DNA from: Roseomonas acroporae | Lineage (GTDB): Bacteria; Pseudomonadota; Alphaproteobacteria; Acetobacterales; Acetobacteraceae | DNA: 44,656 bases | Assembly: GCF_023223525.1 (NCBI RefSeq) | Contig: NZ_JALPRX010000118.1 | Coordinates: forward strand, 1 to 44,656 | Reading direction: 5' to 3' | Shown: positions 7,396 to 15,665 of the stretch, piece after piece | How the letters are laid out: every line of letters begins with the position of its first letter | Position numbering within the stretch: the first letter of the stretch is position 1 | Notes under the pieces: generated by a model | The model's input: the letters and a program-made list of their open reading frames with translations, nothing else | The model's database searches: none | Told to the model about the DNA's origin: nothing | Translations under genes and position numbers: made by a program

Positions 7396-8382
7396 TCAGC
7401 CCGGCGTGATGCCGCGCGCCTTCACCACCTCGCCCCAGCGCACCATCTCCGCCAGGACGAAGTCACGGAACGCCGCACGGGACATCGGCGCCGCCTCCGA
7501 CCCGTCCTGGCGGAAGCGCGCCACCACCTCGGGGCGGCGCAGGATCGCCGTCACCGCCGCGTGCAGCCGCTCGAGCACCGGCTCGGGCGTGCCGGCGCGG
7601 GCGAACAGGCCGAACCAGTTCTCGGCGCTGAAACCGGCGAGGCCCGGCGTCTCGGCCAGGGCCGGTACCTCGGGCAGGGAGGGGAAGCGCGCCTCGCCGG
7701 TATAGGCGAGGGCGCGCAGCCGCCCCTCGCGCAGCAGCGGCAGCGCCGAGGATGGGTTGTCGAACATCGCGTCCACCTGGCCGGAGATCAGGTCCGGCAG
7801 GGCCGGGCCGCTGCCGCGGTAGGGCACGTGAACCAGGTTCGTGCCCGTCCTCTCCGCCAGCAGCTCGATGGCGAGATGCGTCATCGAGCCGCTACCGGCC
7901 GAGGCGAGGTTCAGACCGCCGCGCTGCCGTGCCAGCGCCAGCAGCCCGGCCGCGTCGCGCGCCGGGGAGGCCGCCGGCACCAGCAGCAGCAGACCGTTGC
8001 GCACCAGCAGCGTCAACGGTGCGATGTCGCGCACGCTGTCGTAGGGCAGGCGCGGGAACAGGGCGGGGTTCACCGCGAAGGGCGCGCCGGCCACCAGCAG
8101 GGTGTGGCCGTCGGCCGGGGCGCGCACCAGCGCCTCGGTGGCGATCTGCGTGGCGGCGCCGGCACGGTTCTCCACCACCACAGGCCGGTTGCCGGGCAGG
8201 GCAGGCTGCAATTCCTGCGCAATCACGCGGGCCGCGAGGTCCGCCGTGCCCCCAGGTGCGACGCCGACCAGGATGGTGATGCCGCGCGATGGCCAGTCGG
8301 CGGCGAAGGATGGCGTCACGCGGCCGCAGGCCGGTGCGGCCAGGAGCAGGCGGCAGACGGCGCGCCGGGAAGTTGGAGGCAT
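7396..8382 (-). CDS. Bug-type tripartite tricarboxylate transporter receptor
   Basis: This 328-residue periplasmic binding protein of the TctC/Bug family binds small carboxylates. It has an Arg-pair leader (TSRRAVCRLLLAAPACG) ending near FAADWPSR. The family landmarks are VAPGGTADLAARVIAQ (first lobe carboxylate loop), VVENRAGAATQIATEALVRAPADGHTLL, LNLASAGSGSMTHLAIELLA, VHVPYRGSGPALPDLISGQVDAMF and the C-terminal ARAGTPEPVLERLHAAV. No TctA/TctB membrane partners are nearby, as for most of the large Bug families in betaproteobacteria and Acetobacteraceae. It stands alone and leftward, after the transposase remnant. The substrate is unknown. Confidence 0.9.
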   Translation of the reverse strand: MPPTSRRAVCRLLLAAPACGRVTPSFAADWPSRGITILVGVAPGGTADLAARVIAQELQPALPGNRPVVVENRAGAATQIATEALVRAPADGHTLLVAGAPFAVNPALFPRLPYDSVRDIAPLTLLVRNGLLLLVPAASPARDAAGLLALARQRGGLNLASAGSGSMTHLAIELLAERTGTNLVHVPYRGSGPALPDLISGQVDAMFDNPSSALPLLREGRLRALAYTGEARFPSLPEVPALAETPGLAGFSAENWFGLFARAGTPEPVLERLHAAVTAILRRPEVVARFRQDGSEAAPMSRAAFRDFVLAEMVRWGEVVKARGITPG

Positions 8383-9065
8383 GGCGGCATGCTACGAAGT
8401 ATCGGCGAAGACGACCACGATCAAAGCGACCGCTCCTCGCTGCCCTGCCGGGCCGCCTTGCGCCCGCCGCGCATGTTGCCGGCCGTCGGCAGCAGCCTCT
8501 GCCCGTCGCGCCGCAAGCGCAGGACAATCCCTGGAGGCCACCTTCGGGTCAGGAGCCGTCCCGGATTCCGCGCTCGTCGATCGGCGCACGCCGGCGCGTG
8601 ATCTCGGCGGCGACCCGTGCATGCATCGCCTCGGGCGAACTGCCGACCGTACGCCGTCGCCGCGAAGGCATTACGCTGGCCCATGGCACGGCGTTCGAGC
8701 CCGGGGAACCCGCCCGGCGGCTCGGGGCCGGGATTCCGTCTGGGGCCCTGCCGGACCACGCGCCGTAGGATGCGCCGGATCGTGGCGGGAGGGCGTCCGG
8801 ATCGGGGGGCATGGGGCGAGGCTGAGGAAGGCGGCCGGAATGACTGCCCGCGAGTCGGCCGGAGTGACCGCCGCAGGCGCGCCCCGTGGGCGCTTGCGTT
8901 CCCGCCGCGGGGGCTCCTTGAGCCACGGTTCCACCGAGATCGATCGACATCGGAAAATTGTGCGTCGTTCGAGGCCTCGTGCGTCCATACTGCCGGGCGG
9001 CCCGCGTGCCGCCGGCATCGATCGGACGGCTTCCTGCCGCCGACGGCCGCTCCTGAAAGCATCTC
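8383..9065. other. Gene-free stretch, 680 bp
   Basis: Long frames cross this stretch on both strands, but all translate into Arg/Pro/Ala/Ser-rich low-complexity text with no family motif and no good ribosome binding site. The part next to 8382 must contain the promoter of the leftward Bug receptor, and the part next to 9066 that of the rightward small gene. No recognisable RNA or repeat was seen. Confidence 0.45.
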
Positions 9066-9272
9066 ATGTCCGGGTTCAGGTTCAAGGTGGGCCAGCACGT
9101 CACGCTGCTGCCGCTGTTGCAGCGCTACTCCAAGCATGTCGAGGAAGCCGGCTCGTTCACGATCATGCGCTGCCTGCCGAGCGACACGCATTTTCGGGCC
9201 TACAGGGTACGGAACGACGGGAACGGCCACGAGCGGGTGGTCGAGGAAGGCGAGATGCGGCCGCTCGCTTGA
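9066..9272 (+). CDS. Hypothetical small protein, 68 aa
   Basis: Begins MSGFRFKVGQHVTLLPLLQR at ATG 9066. It is compact, basic and soluble, with alternating strands (FKVGQHVTLL, SFTIMRCLPS, FRAYRVRNDGNGHERVVEEG) suggestive of a small SH3-like or beta-barrel fold. Proteins of this layout are frequent in alphaproteobacteria, but I cannot name a function. Its TGA overlaps the TTG start of the next gene by four bases, so the two are probably translationally coupled. Confidence 0.7.
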   Translation: MSGFRFKVGQHVTLLPLLQRYSKHVEEAGSFTIMRCLPSDTHFRAYRVRNDGNGHERVVEEGEMRPLA

Positions 9273-9934
9273 GCGCGGCCGGTCGCCGGCTCGGCCGGTA
9301 CCCGCGGCGGGAGCGCCTGGCTGACCGCTGCGTGCATGCCGTGAGCGTGTCGACCGCGATCATCGCCGGCGTGGTGCTGGTCTGGTCGAGTGCCCGCGCT
9401 TCCTCCTACGGCCCGTCGGCCGCCGTGATCCGTTACGTGGCGGGCCTGCTCGGAATGCTGGGAGCCTCGGCTGCCTACAACATGGTGGCGGAGGGCAGCG
9501 CCCGGCGCGGGACGCTGCGGCGGCTGGACAGGGCAGCGATCTTCACGATGGTGGCCGGCACGTGCACGGTCATGCTGCACGGCACCGTGTCGACGCCCCT
9601 GGCCTGTGCCGCCGCTGTCGTGATCTGGAGCGTGGCGCTGTTGGGCACGATGGGCGCGATGTTCCGGCCGGGCCGCCACGAGAATGCCGGCCTGATCGCC
9701 TGCCTTGTCATGGGGTGGGGCACCGCGGCCCTGCTGCTGTGGGGGCCCGTCGCCACAGGGGGCGGGCTGGGGGCGGGCGGAACATGGTGGCTCCTGGCAG
9801 GCGGTGCCCTGTACTCGGTCGGCATCGGTTTTCACCTCTGGCATGCCCTGCCGTTCCAGAATGCGATCTGGCACGGCTTCGTATCGGTGGCCGCGGCCTG
9901 CCATTACGTCGCGGTGCTCGGGCTGGTCACGTAG
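9269..9934 (+). CDS. HlyIII/PAQR-like membrane protein
   Basis: The 221-residue integral membrane protein has about seven hydrophobic segments and resembles the hemolysin III family. The start is chosen at TTG 9269, which overlaps the upstream stop as TTGA and gives the usual family length. Landmarks: SAAYN (67-71), RRLDRAAIFTMVAG (84-97), and the C-terminal GIGFHLWHALPFQNAIWHGF with AACHYVAVLG. His202 and His212 match conserved C-terminal zinc ligands. The first ligand, normally in SxxYH, is Asn71 here, and the usual DH after RRL is DR. It is therefore a divergent member that may not bind the metal normally. The biological role of bacterial HlyIII proteins is poorly defined. Confidence 0.75.
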   Translation: MSAAGRRLGRYPRRERLADRCVHAVSVSTAIIAGVVLVWSSARASSYGPSAAVIRYVAGLLGMLGASAAYNMVAEGSARRGTLRRLDRAAIFTMVAGTCTVMLHGTVSTPLACAAAVVIWSVALLGTMGAMFRPGRHENAGLIACLVMGWGTAALLLWGPVATGGGLGAGGTWWLLAGGALYSVGIGFHLWHALPFQNAIWHGFVSVAAACHYVAVLGLVT

Positions 9935-10208
9935 CTTGGCGCGTGCCTTCTCCCACGATGCCGGTCAGCCCGGTCCACGCCTCTCGGCGATTGCCTGCCG
10001 CATCTCGGCCCGGGCCACCGCCCCGCCGGCCTCCGCCGGCTTCTTCATCTCGGCGGCGCGCCACCACGCGCATCGTGCCCATCGCGCCGCGAAGGCCGAT
10101 GATGTGGGCCGAGAGGCCGAGCGTGGTCCCGAGCGGGAAAGCCCGCGCGCATGCCTCATGAGCCGGAGCGTTGTCGAACCGGGCGCGCGCGCCCTGCCTG
10201 AAGATGCT

Positions 10209-10997
10209 TCAGCGGGCAGCAGGTTGCCCGCGCCCCAGGCCGTAGCCCAGCGCGGCGGAGGCGGCCTGGCCGGCCAGGCGGAGTTGTGCCGCCGTGCGGC
10301 CGTCCGGTGCGATGTCCAGATGGCCGGCGGCGCCGAGGGTGGTGAGGGCGGCGGCCAGATCGCCCGCGTGGTTGAAGACGGGGACGGAGATCGCCGCGAA
10401 GCCGGCATTGAGCAGGCCGTCGGTGATGGCGATGCCGGACCGCCGGGCCGCCTCGATCGCCGGCCGCATGTTCCGGCCGGCCTCCGTCGCCTCGGCCTCG
10501 GGCAGGAAAGCGAGGAAGACACGGCCGGAGGCGGAGCGGTCCAGCGGCAGCGCGAAGCCGAGCCGGATCGCGAGGGAGACGTTGCGCCGGCCATCCAGCC
10601 GCGCGACGATCACCGGCGACTGCCCAGACCAGACGGAAAGATGCACGGACTCGCCGGTCTCGTCGCGGAAGCGGCGCATGGCATCCAGCGCCGCGTCCCG
10701 CACGTCGAGGCGGCCGAGGGCGGCCAGGCCGAGAGACAGGGCGCGCGGGCCCAGATCGTAGCGGCCGCCATCCCCGTCCTGCGTCACGAGGCCGACGGCG
10801 CGCAGGCTGGCGAGATAGGCATGGGCGCGGCTGGGCGGCATGCCGGCGGCGGCGGCCAGCTCCTTCAGCGGCGCCGGCCCGCCGGCCGCTTCCAGCGCCG
10901 CGATCAGGCGGAAGCCGATCACGACGGACTGGATGGATCGCTGTTCGGAACCGGCCTCGGTCCCCGTCTCGTCCTGGCCCGTGCCGGTGGAACGCAT
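10209..10997 (-). CDS. IclR-family transcriptional regulator
   Basis: The 262-residue regulator starts at MRSTGTGQDE; an ATG 48 bp upstream gives a longer form. The N-terminal winged helix is about 20-85: SIQSVVIGFRLIAALEAAGG, LKELAAAAGMPPSRAHAYLA then SLRAVGLVTQDGDGGRYDLG. The C-terminal effector domain (about 95-255) includes GESVHLSVWSG, RSASGRVFLAFLP, GIAITDGLLNAGFAAISVPVF and a final helix. This family usually controls adjacent aromatic or carboxylic-acid catabolic genes and binds a small carboxylate. It is encoded behind the FAD monooxygenase on the same strand. Two copies of a 15-bp near-dyad at 12425 and 13597 are candidate binding sites. Confidence 0.9.
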   Translation of the reverse strand: MRSTGTGQDETGTEAGSEQRSIQSVVIGFRLIAALEAAGGPAPLKELAAAAGMPPSRAHAYLASLRAVGLVTQDGDGGRYDLGPRALSLGLAALGRLDVRDAALDAMRRFRDETGESVHLSVWSGQSPVIVARLDGRRNVSLAIRLGFALPLDRSASGRVFLAFLPEAEATEAGRNMRPAIEAARRSGIAITDGLLNAGFAAISVPVFNHAGDLAAALTTLGAAGHLDIAPDGRTAAQLRLAGQAASAALGYGLGRGQPAAR

Positions 10998-11153
10998 GGG
11001 GGCAATTAACGGCCACGCATGAGGGGCTGTCAATTGAGCCCCCACCGGTGAGGATCACCCCGCTTTTCCGTCGGCGCCTGGGCTCTGCCGGGGGGAGGCG
11101 CCGTCGCCGGCACCCGACCGGGGCACGCGCCGCGCCGCGTCGCCGGCGATGGC

Positions 11154-12362
11154 TCAGACGGCGACCTCCTCCACCTTGTAGCGGAACAGCCAGTCGTAGC
11201 GCTCGCGGACCCGGTCCTCGGCCCATTCGCGGTCGACATAGGCCTGTGCCCCTTCCAGCTCGGCCAGCGCCGGGTTGTGGAAGCGCCGCGCATTCTCCGC
11301 CGCGGCCAGCACCATCCGGTTCGTGCGCTCGCGCCGCGCCGCCTCGTAGCGCAGCAGCGCGGCGGGCAGGTCGTCGCCCGCCGCGCCCGCCAGCGCGCGC
11401 GCGAGCACGTAGCCGTCCTCGATCGCCTGCACCGCGCCCTGCGCCATCATCGGCAGGGTGGGATGGCAGGCATCGCCGAGCAGCGTGACGCGGCCCTCCG
11501 TCCAGCGCTCCAGCGGCGGCCGCAGCATCAGCGCCCATTTGTAGGGCACCTCGATGGCCTGGATCATCGCCTGCACGTCCGGGTGCCAGCCGCGGAAGTC
11601 GTTCGCCAGCTCCTCGGTGGTGCCGCGCTGCGTCCAGGATTCCACCTGCCAGTCGTCGCGCTCGACGATGCCGACGAAGTTCATCAGCTCGCCCCGGTGC
11701 AGCGGATACTGCACGACGTGCCGCCCGGGCCCGACCCAGTTGATCGCGACGGTGCGGCGCATGTGCGCCGGCAGCGCCGCCATCGGGATCACCCCGCGCC
11801 AGGCGAGCATGCCGGAGAAGTGCGCCCGGTCCTCTCCGAACAACTGGTGGCGGATGGCGGAATGGATGCCGTCCGCCCCGATCAGCACGTCGCCCTCCGC
11901 CGTGCCGCCATCGGCGAGGTGCAGCGTCACGCCGCCTTCATGCTGGGAGAAGCCCGTCGCCCTGGCGCCGAGGCGGATGGCGTCGGGCCGCGCGCGCCGC
12001 ACCGCCTCGGCGAGGGCGCCGTGCAGGTCCGGCCGGTACACCGTGTAGTAGGGGAAGCCGTAGCGGGCGACGGATTCCGCGCCGAGGTCGAAGAGCTTCC
12101 AGGTGCGGCCGGTGCTCCAGAGGCGGATCTCCTTGCCGCTCGCCTCGCAGGCCTCCCGCTCCACCGCCTCGCCGACGCCGAGGGCGTGCAGCACGCGCGA
12201 GCCGTTGGCGCTGATCTGCACCCCGGCGCCGACCTCGCGCAGCTCCGGCGCCTGTTCGTGGACCTCGACCTCGAGGCCGCGCTGCAGCAGGGCGAGCGCC
12301 GCCGTCAGGCCGCCCAGACCGCCGCCCGCAATGAGAACCTTCACCGGCCTTGCTCCCACCAT
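11154..12362 (-). CDS. FAD-dependent aromatic hydroxylase (salicylate / 6-hydroxynicotinate hydroxylase type)
   Basis: The 402-residue group A flavoprotein monooxygenase uses NAD(P)H and oxygen to hydroxylate an aromatic ring. It has the FAD dinucleotide motif GGGLGG (13-18) with Glu36, the DG motif VLIGADGIHSAIR (159-171) for FAD and NAD(P)H, and the GD motif LLGDACHPTLPMMAQG (about 295-310). VGAGVQISANGSRVLHALG is typical of the 3-hydroxybenzoate 6-hydroxylase, salicylate hydroxylase and 6-hydroxynicotinate 3-monooxygenase group. The exact substrate cannot be read from sequence. It is divergent from the Bug receptor at 12505, and an operator-like repeat lies over its likely -35 region. Confidence 0.88.
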   Translation of the reverse strand: MVGARPVKVLIAGGGLGGLTAALALLQRGLEVEVHEQAPELREVGAGVQISANGSRVLHALGVGEAVEREACEASGKEIRLWSTGRTWKLFDLGAESVARYGFPYYTVYRPDLHGALAEAVRRARPDAIRLGARATGFSQHEGGVTLHLADGGTAEGDVLIGADGIHSAIRHQLFGEDRAHFSGMLAWRGVIPMAALPAHMRRTVAINWVGPGRHVVQYPLHRGELMNFVGIVERDDWQVESWTQRGTTEELANDFRGWHPDVQAMIQAIEVPYKWALMLRPPLERWTEGRVTLLGDACHPTLPMMAQGAVQAIEDGYVLARALAGAAGDDLPAALLRYEAARRERTNRMVLAAAENARRFHNPALAELEGAQAYVDREWAEDRVRERYDWLFRYKVEEVAV

Positions 12363-12424
12363 CGCCTCCCTGCTGTGGCCAGCCCTGTCCGCCGGCTGCC
12401 AATATTCAATAGTGGATAAACTTA

Positions 12425-12439
12425 TTCGTCAATTGCGAA
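12425..12439. promoter_or_regulatory. Operator-like 15-bp sequence, copy 1
   Basis: TTCGTCAATTGCGAA is a near-perfect dyad, extended by A/T to ATTCG-N7-CGAAT. Its exact reverse complement recurs at 13597-13611. Read toward the monooxygenase it contains TTGACG, a good -35 hexamer, followed by AT-rich sequence, so a bound regulator would block or recruit polymerase at that promoter. It lies in the divergent space between the hydroxylase and the Bug receptor. The IclR protein encoded nearby is the likely binder (inference). Confidence 0.55.
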
Positions 12440-12504
12440 TTTCGCCGGATGGAGGCATGGTCGGCCCCTGGCTACCGGGGCCAGGGCGGAAAGCGGGAGG
12501 AACG

Positions 12505-13518
12505 ATGGTGCGGATCGGCAGACGCGGCATGTGCGGCTTCATGGCGGCGGGCCTGGTCGCGGCGCGCGGCGGCCAGGGGGCGGCCCAAGGAGCGGTCCAG
12601 GGGACGGTCCAGGGAGCGAACTGGCCGGAACGGCCGGTGACGATCGTCAGCCCCTTCGCGGCGGGCGGGCAGTCGGACCCGATCGGGCGCGCCGTCGCGC
12701 TGCATTTCCAGCGCAGCTTCGGACAGCCCTTCGTGCTGGAGAACCGCAGCGGCGCCGGCGGCACGATCGGCGCGCAATACGTGGCCAGGGCCGCGGCCGA
12801 CGGCCACACGCTGCTCTTCGGCACCACCAGCAGCTTCGTCATCGCGCCCTTCGTCTATCGCGAGGCCGGCTACGACCCGGCCGCCTCCTTCGCGCCGGTC
12901 GCCGTGGTGTCGGAAGGCCCGATGATCCTGACGGCCGGCACCGGCACCGGCTTCCGCTCCGTGGCGCAGGTGGTGGAAGCGGCGCGCCGGGCGCCGGGGC
13001 AGGTCACCTATGCCTCGGCCGGCAATGGCAGCCTGCCGCATCTGCTGGGCGCGCTCTTCGCCCGCGCCACCGGCACGCAGCTGACCCATGTGCCCTATCG
13101 CGGCGGCGCGCCGGCGATGAACGACCTGATCGGCGGGCAGGTGGACCTGTTCTTCGAGGCGGTGGCCAACGTCGCCGCGCATGTCGAGGGCGGACGGGCC
13201 GTGGCGCTGATGAGCACCGGGCGGGAGCGTTCGCCGCTGCTGCCGCAGGTGCCGGTCGCCGGCGAGGTGGATCTCGCGGAGCTGACCCTGACCTCCTGGA
13301 CCGGCCTCGCCGCGCCGGCCGGCACGCCGTCCGCCATCGTCGAGCGCCTGAACGCGGCCACCAACGCGGCGCTACGCCTGCCGGAGGTGCGGCAGTTGAT
13401 GGAACGCAGCGGCATCCGCGGGGTGGGCGGCAGCCCGGCGGAGATGACGGCCCGTATCGGCCGGGAGTCCGGGATCTACCGTGGCGTCATCGCCGAGGCG
13501 CGGATCGCCGTCGAATAG
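12505..13518 (+). CDS. Bug-type tripartite tricarboxylate transporter receptor
   Basis: The 337-residue periplasmic carboxylate-binding protein starts at ATG 12505 behind GGGAGGAACG. The leader has an Arg pair (RIGRRGMCGFMAAGLVAARG) and then an unusual AAQGAVQGTVQGA repeat before the mature start NWPERPVTIVSPF. Landmarks: FAAGGQSDPIGRAVALHF, VLENRSGAGGTIGAQYVARA, ADGHTLLFGTTSS, VTYASAGNGSLPHLLGALFA, HVPYRGGAPAMNDLIGGQVD and AAPAGTPSAIVERLNAATN. It is divergent from the aromatic hydroxylase, so it probably binds that enzyme's aromatic acid substrate or a breakdown product. It lies between the two operator-like sequences. Confidence 0.92.
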   Translation: MVRIGRRGMCGFMAAGLVAARGGQGAAQGAVQGTVQGANWPERPVTIVSPFAAGGQSDPIGRAVALHFQRSFGQPFVLENRSGAGGTIGAQYVARAAADGHTLLFGTTSSFVIAPFVYREAGYDPAASFAPVAVVSEGPMILTAGTGTGFRSVAQVVEAARRAPGQVTYASAGNGSLPHLLGALFARATGTQLTHVPYRGGAPAMNDLIGGQVDLFFEAVANVAAHVEGGRAVALMSTGRERSPLLPQVPVAGEVDLAELTLTSWTGLAAPAGTPSAIVERLNAATNAALRLPEVRQLMERSGIRGVGGSPAEMTARIGRESGIYRGVIAEARIAVE

Positions 13519-13906
13519 CGGCGCCGGCCGCCTGTGCCGGCTGGCCGTGCCGGTCGCGGACCGACGGCGCGGCCGGAAAGCTGGCGGCGAATGTATTTCG
13601 CAATTGACGAACTGCATTCGATCATGCCCAATGAGGCCGAGGAAACCTGCCAGGAAAGCGAGAGGGCCGCTCATGACCGCAGAACGGAAACTGCAAGGCA
13701 CCACCTGGCCCGGCCCGTCGCACCGCCAGCCGGACCGGGACGGCCGACGGCCCTGGCCGCCGCGCCGCCCAGCCGGTCGTCGCGCCGCTCCCACGCCGTC
13801 CTAGGGCCGGCATACCACCCTCCCCCCTTTCCACGCCGCGCCGGACCCGGGACGGGCCGCGCGCGGCCCGTCCGCCGCCACCTCCCCCAGCGAAAGAAGA
13901 AGCCGC
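13519..13906. promoter_or_regulatory. Leader region of the acyl-CoA operon, with a long palindrome
   Basis: No gene is supported in these 388 bp. They contain operator copy 2 (13597-13611) and, 34 bp before the hydratase start, a perfect 24-bp palindrome at 13850-13873 with core GGGCCGCGCGCGGCCC. The palindrome could form a very stable hairpin in the mRNA leader just upstream of the ribosome binding site GAAAGAAGAAG (about 13890-13900). It could therefore act as an attenuator, a processing site or a second operator. Confidence 0.45.
13597..13611. promoter_or_regulatory. Operator-like 15-bp sequence, copy 2
   Basis: TTCGCAATTGACGAA is the exact reverse complement of 12425-12439. It lies 300 bp upstream of the enoyl-CoA hydratase start and is oriented so that its TTGACG points toward that gene, the same relation copy 1 has to the hydroxylase. 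The surrounding sequence (13591-13630) is less GC-rich than its neighbours, as expected of a promoter. Confidence 0.55.
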
Positions 13907-14671
13907 ATGAGCGCCAACGTCCTCCTCGTCGAGCATCCCGCACCGCATGTCGTGCTGCTCCGGATCAACCGGCCGGAGGCGCTGAACGCGCTCAACGCCG
14001 AGGTGCGCGAGGCGATCAACACGACGCTGCCGCGGCTCGACGCCGACCCCGAGGTGCGCTGCGTCGTGCTCGCCGGCAGCGAGAAGTCCTTCGCCGCCGG
14101 CGCCGACATCAAGGAGCGCGCCGGCATGTCGGCCGTCGACGTGATGAAGATGAGCACGACGCGCGGCATCGCCGTCTTCTCCAAGCCGATCATCGCCGCG
14201 GTGAACGGCTTCGCGCTCGGCGGCGGCTGCGAGTACGCGCTGCAGTGCGACATCGTCGTCGCGAACGACCGCGCCCGCTTCGGCCAGCCGGAGATCAAGC
14301 TCGGCCTGGTGCCGGGCGCCGGCGGCACGCAGCGCCTGCCGCGCGTCGTCGGCAAGCACAACGCCATGTACATGGTGCTGACCGGCAACATGGTGAGCGC
14401 GCAGGACGCGCTGCGCATGGGCCTGGTCTGCGAGGTGGTCGAGGGCAATTGCGACGCGCGGGCGATCGAGCTGGCGGCCCAGATCGCCGCGATGGCGCCG
14501 CTCACCGCCAGGCTCATCAAGGAGGCGGTGAACAGCGGCGCCGACATGGCGCTCGACGCCGCGCTGCGGCTGGAGACGCGGGCGCACCAGCTCGCCTTCG
14601 CCACCGAGGACGTGCGCGAGGGCATCGCCGCCTTCATCGAGAAGCGGCAGGCGCGGTTCGGCGGGAACTGA
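13907..14671 (+). CDS. Enoyl-CoA hydratase/isomerase
   Basis: The 254-residue crotonase-family enzyme adds water to (or isomerises) an enoyl-CoA. The start ATG 13907 follows GAAAGAAGAAG. The oxyanion-hole segments are KSFAAGADIKE (60-70) and GFALGGGCEYAL (101-112). The two catalytic glutamates of true hydratases are present: Glu109 in GGGCEYAL and Glu129 in FGQPEIKLGLVPGAGGTQRL. The length is normal. It is the first gene of a tight rightward operon (hydratase, receptor, CoA ligase, thiolase-like, DUF35, racemase-like), with only 7 bp before the next gene. Confidence 0.93.
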   Translation: MSANVLLVEHPAPHVVLLRINRPEALNALNAEVREAINTTLPRLDADPEVRCVVLAGSEKSFAAGADIKERAGMSAVDVMKMSTTRGIAVFSKPIIAAVNGFALGGGCEYALQCDIVVANDRARFGQPEIKLGLVPGAGGTQRLPRVVGKHNAMYMVLTGNMVSAQDALRMGLVCEVVEGNCDARAIELAAQIAAMAPLTARLIKEAVNSGADMALDAALRLETRAHQLAFATEDVREGIAAFIEKRQARFGGN

Positions 14672-14678
14672 GGCGGCC

Positions 14679-15650
14679 ATGCTGCTGCGCAAGCGCGCCT
14701 TCCTGGGGTCCGCCCTCGCCGGCCTGCTGCCCGCCGCGCTGCCGCTCCGGCCGGCGCGGTCGGAGGCCTTCCCGACGCGGCCGGTGCAGATCATCGTCGC
14801 CTTCCCCCCCGGCGGCCCATCCGACGCCATCGCCCGCTCGATCGCGCCGGCCCTGTCGGAGCGCTGGGGTGTGCCGGTGATCGTGGACAACCGGCCCGGC
14901 GCGGCCGGCTCCATCGCCGCCTCGCTGGTGCTGCGCGAGCCGGCCGACGGGCACACGCTGCTCTTCACCGCCTCCACCCACGTCCAGGCGATCGGGCTGA
15001 AGCTGCGCCTCTCCTACGACCCGGTGGCGGACTTCCAGTGCATCATCCAGGCCGCGGTCTCGCCGCTCGTCTTCATGGTGCGGCCGGACGGGCCGCGCAC
15101 GCTGGCCGAGTTCATCGCCCTGGCGAAGCAGCGCAGCCTCAGCCACGCCTCCTTCGGCGTGGCGACGACGGGCCACATCTACGGCGAGTACCTGAACCAG
15201 GCCGCCGGCATCGCCATGGTCAACGTGCCGTTCAACGGCGGCGCGCCCGCCGTCTCGTCGCTGCTCGGCGGCCAGACCGACTGCTCCTTCATCGAGGGGA
15301 CGCAGGCGATCCCGCTGGTGCGGTCCGGCAGCCTGCGCCCGCTCGCCGTGACCGGCCCGACGCGCTTCACGCACCTGCCCGACGTGCCGACCTTCGCCGA
15401 GAGCGGCTTCCGCGGCTTCGAGCTGCGCGGCATGCACAGCATCCTGGCGCGGTCGGCCGTCCCGGACGGGATCGCCGACCGCCTGGCCGCCGAGCTGGGG
15501 GCGGTGATGGGCGAGCCGGCGGTCGTCGCGCGACTCGCCTCGCTCGGCGTGGAACGCCCGCCGCCGACGCCGGACCGGCGCGCCGCGCTCCGCGTCGAGG
15601 CGGCGCAATGGACGGACCTGATCCGCCGTACCGGCATCAGCGTGCAGTAG
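14679..15650 (+). CDS. Bug-type tripartite tricarboxylate transporter receptor
   Basis: This 323-residue protein is embedded in the acyl-CoA operon, 7 bp after the hydratase and 15 bp before the CoA ligase, so it probably binds the carboxylic acid that the ligase activates. The leader MLLRKRAFLGSALAGLLPAA is twin-arginine-like and ends near RSEAFPTRP. Landmarks: FPPGGPSDAIARSIAPAL, VIVDNRPGAAGSIAASLVL, EPADGHTLLFTASTH, HASFGVATTGHIYGEYLNQA, VNVPFNGGAPAVSSLLGGQT and the C-terminal RRTGISVQ. The VPYRG loop reads VPFNG here, a difference in the ligand-binding region that may reflect another substrate class. Confidence 0.92.
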   Translation: MLLRKRAFLGSALAGLLPAALPLRPARSEAFPTRPVQIIVAFPPGGPSDAIARSIAPALSERWGVPVIVDNRPGAAGSIAASLVLREPADGHTLLFTASTHVQAIGLKLRLSYDPVADFQCIIQAAVSPLVFMVRPDGPRTLAEFIALAKQRSLSHASFGVATTGHIYGEYLNQAAGIAMVNVPFNGGAPAVSSLLGGQTDCSFIEGTQAIPLVRSGSLRPLAVTGPTRFTHLPDVPTFAESGFRGFELRGMHSILARSAVPDGIADRLAAELGAVMGEPAVVARLASLGVERPPPTPDRRAALRVEAAQWTDLIRRTGISVQ

Positions 15651-15665
15651 TCGGGGAGCAGGAAG

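Noticed and set aside
8102-9934. A 610-codon frame ending in the HlyIII-like protein
   Set aside because: Only the part from TTG 9269 has membrane-protein character and family motifs. The earlier part crosses the antisense of the Bug receptor and the gene-free region with no family similarity.
9965-10159. Small minus-strand frame ending AEMKKPAEAGGAVARAEMRQ
   Set aside because: It is the tail of a longer shadow frame antisense in phase to the IclR gene, with no start signal of its own; composition alone did not justify a call.
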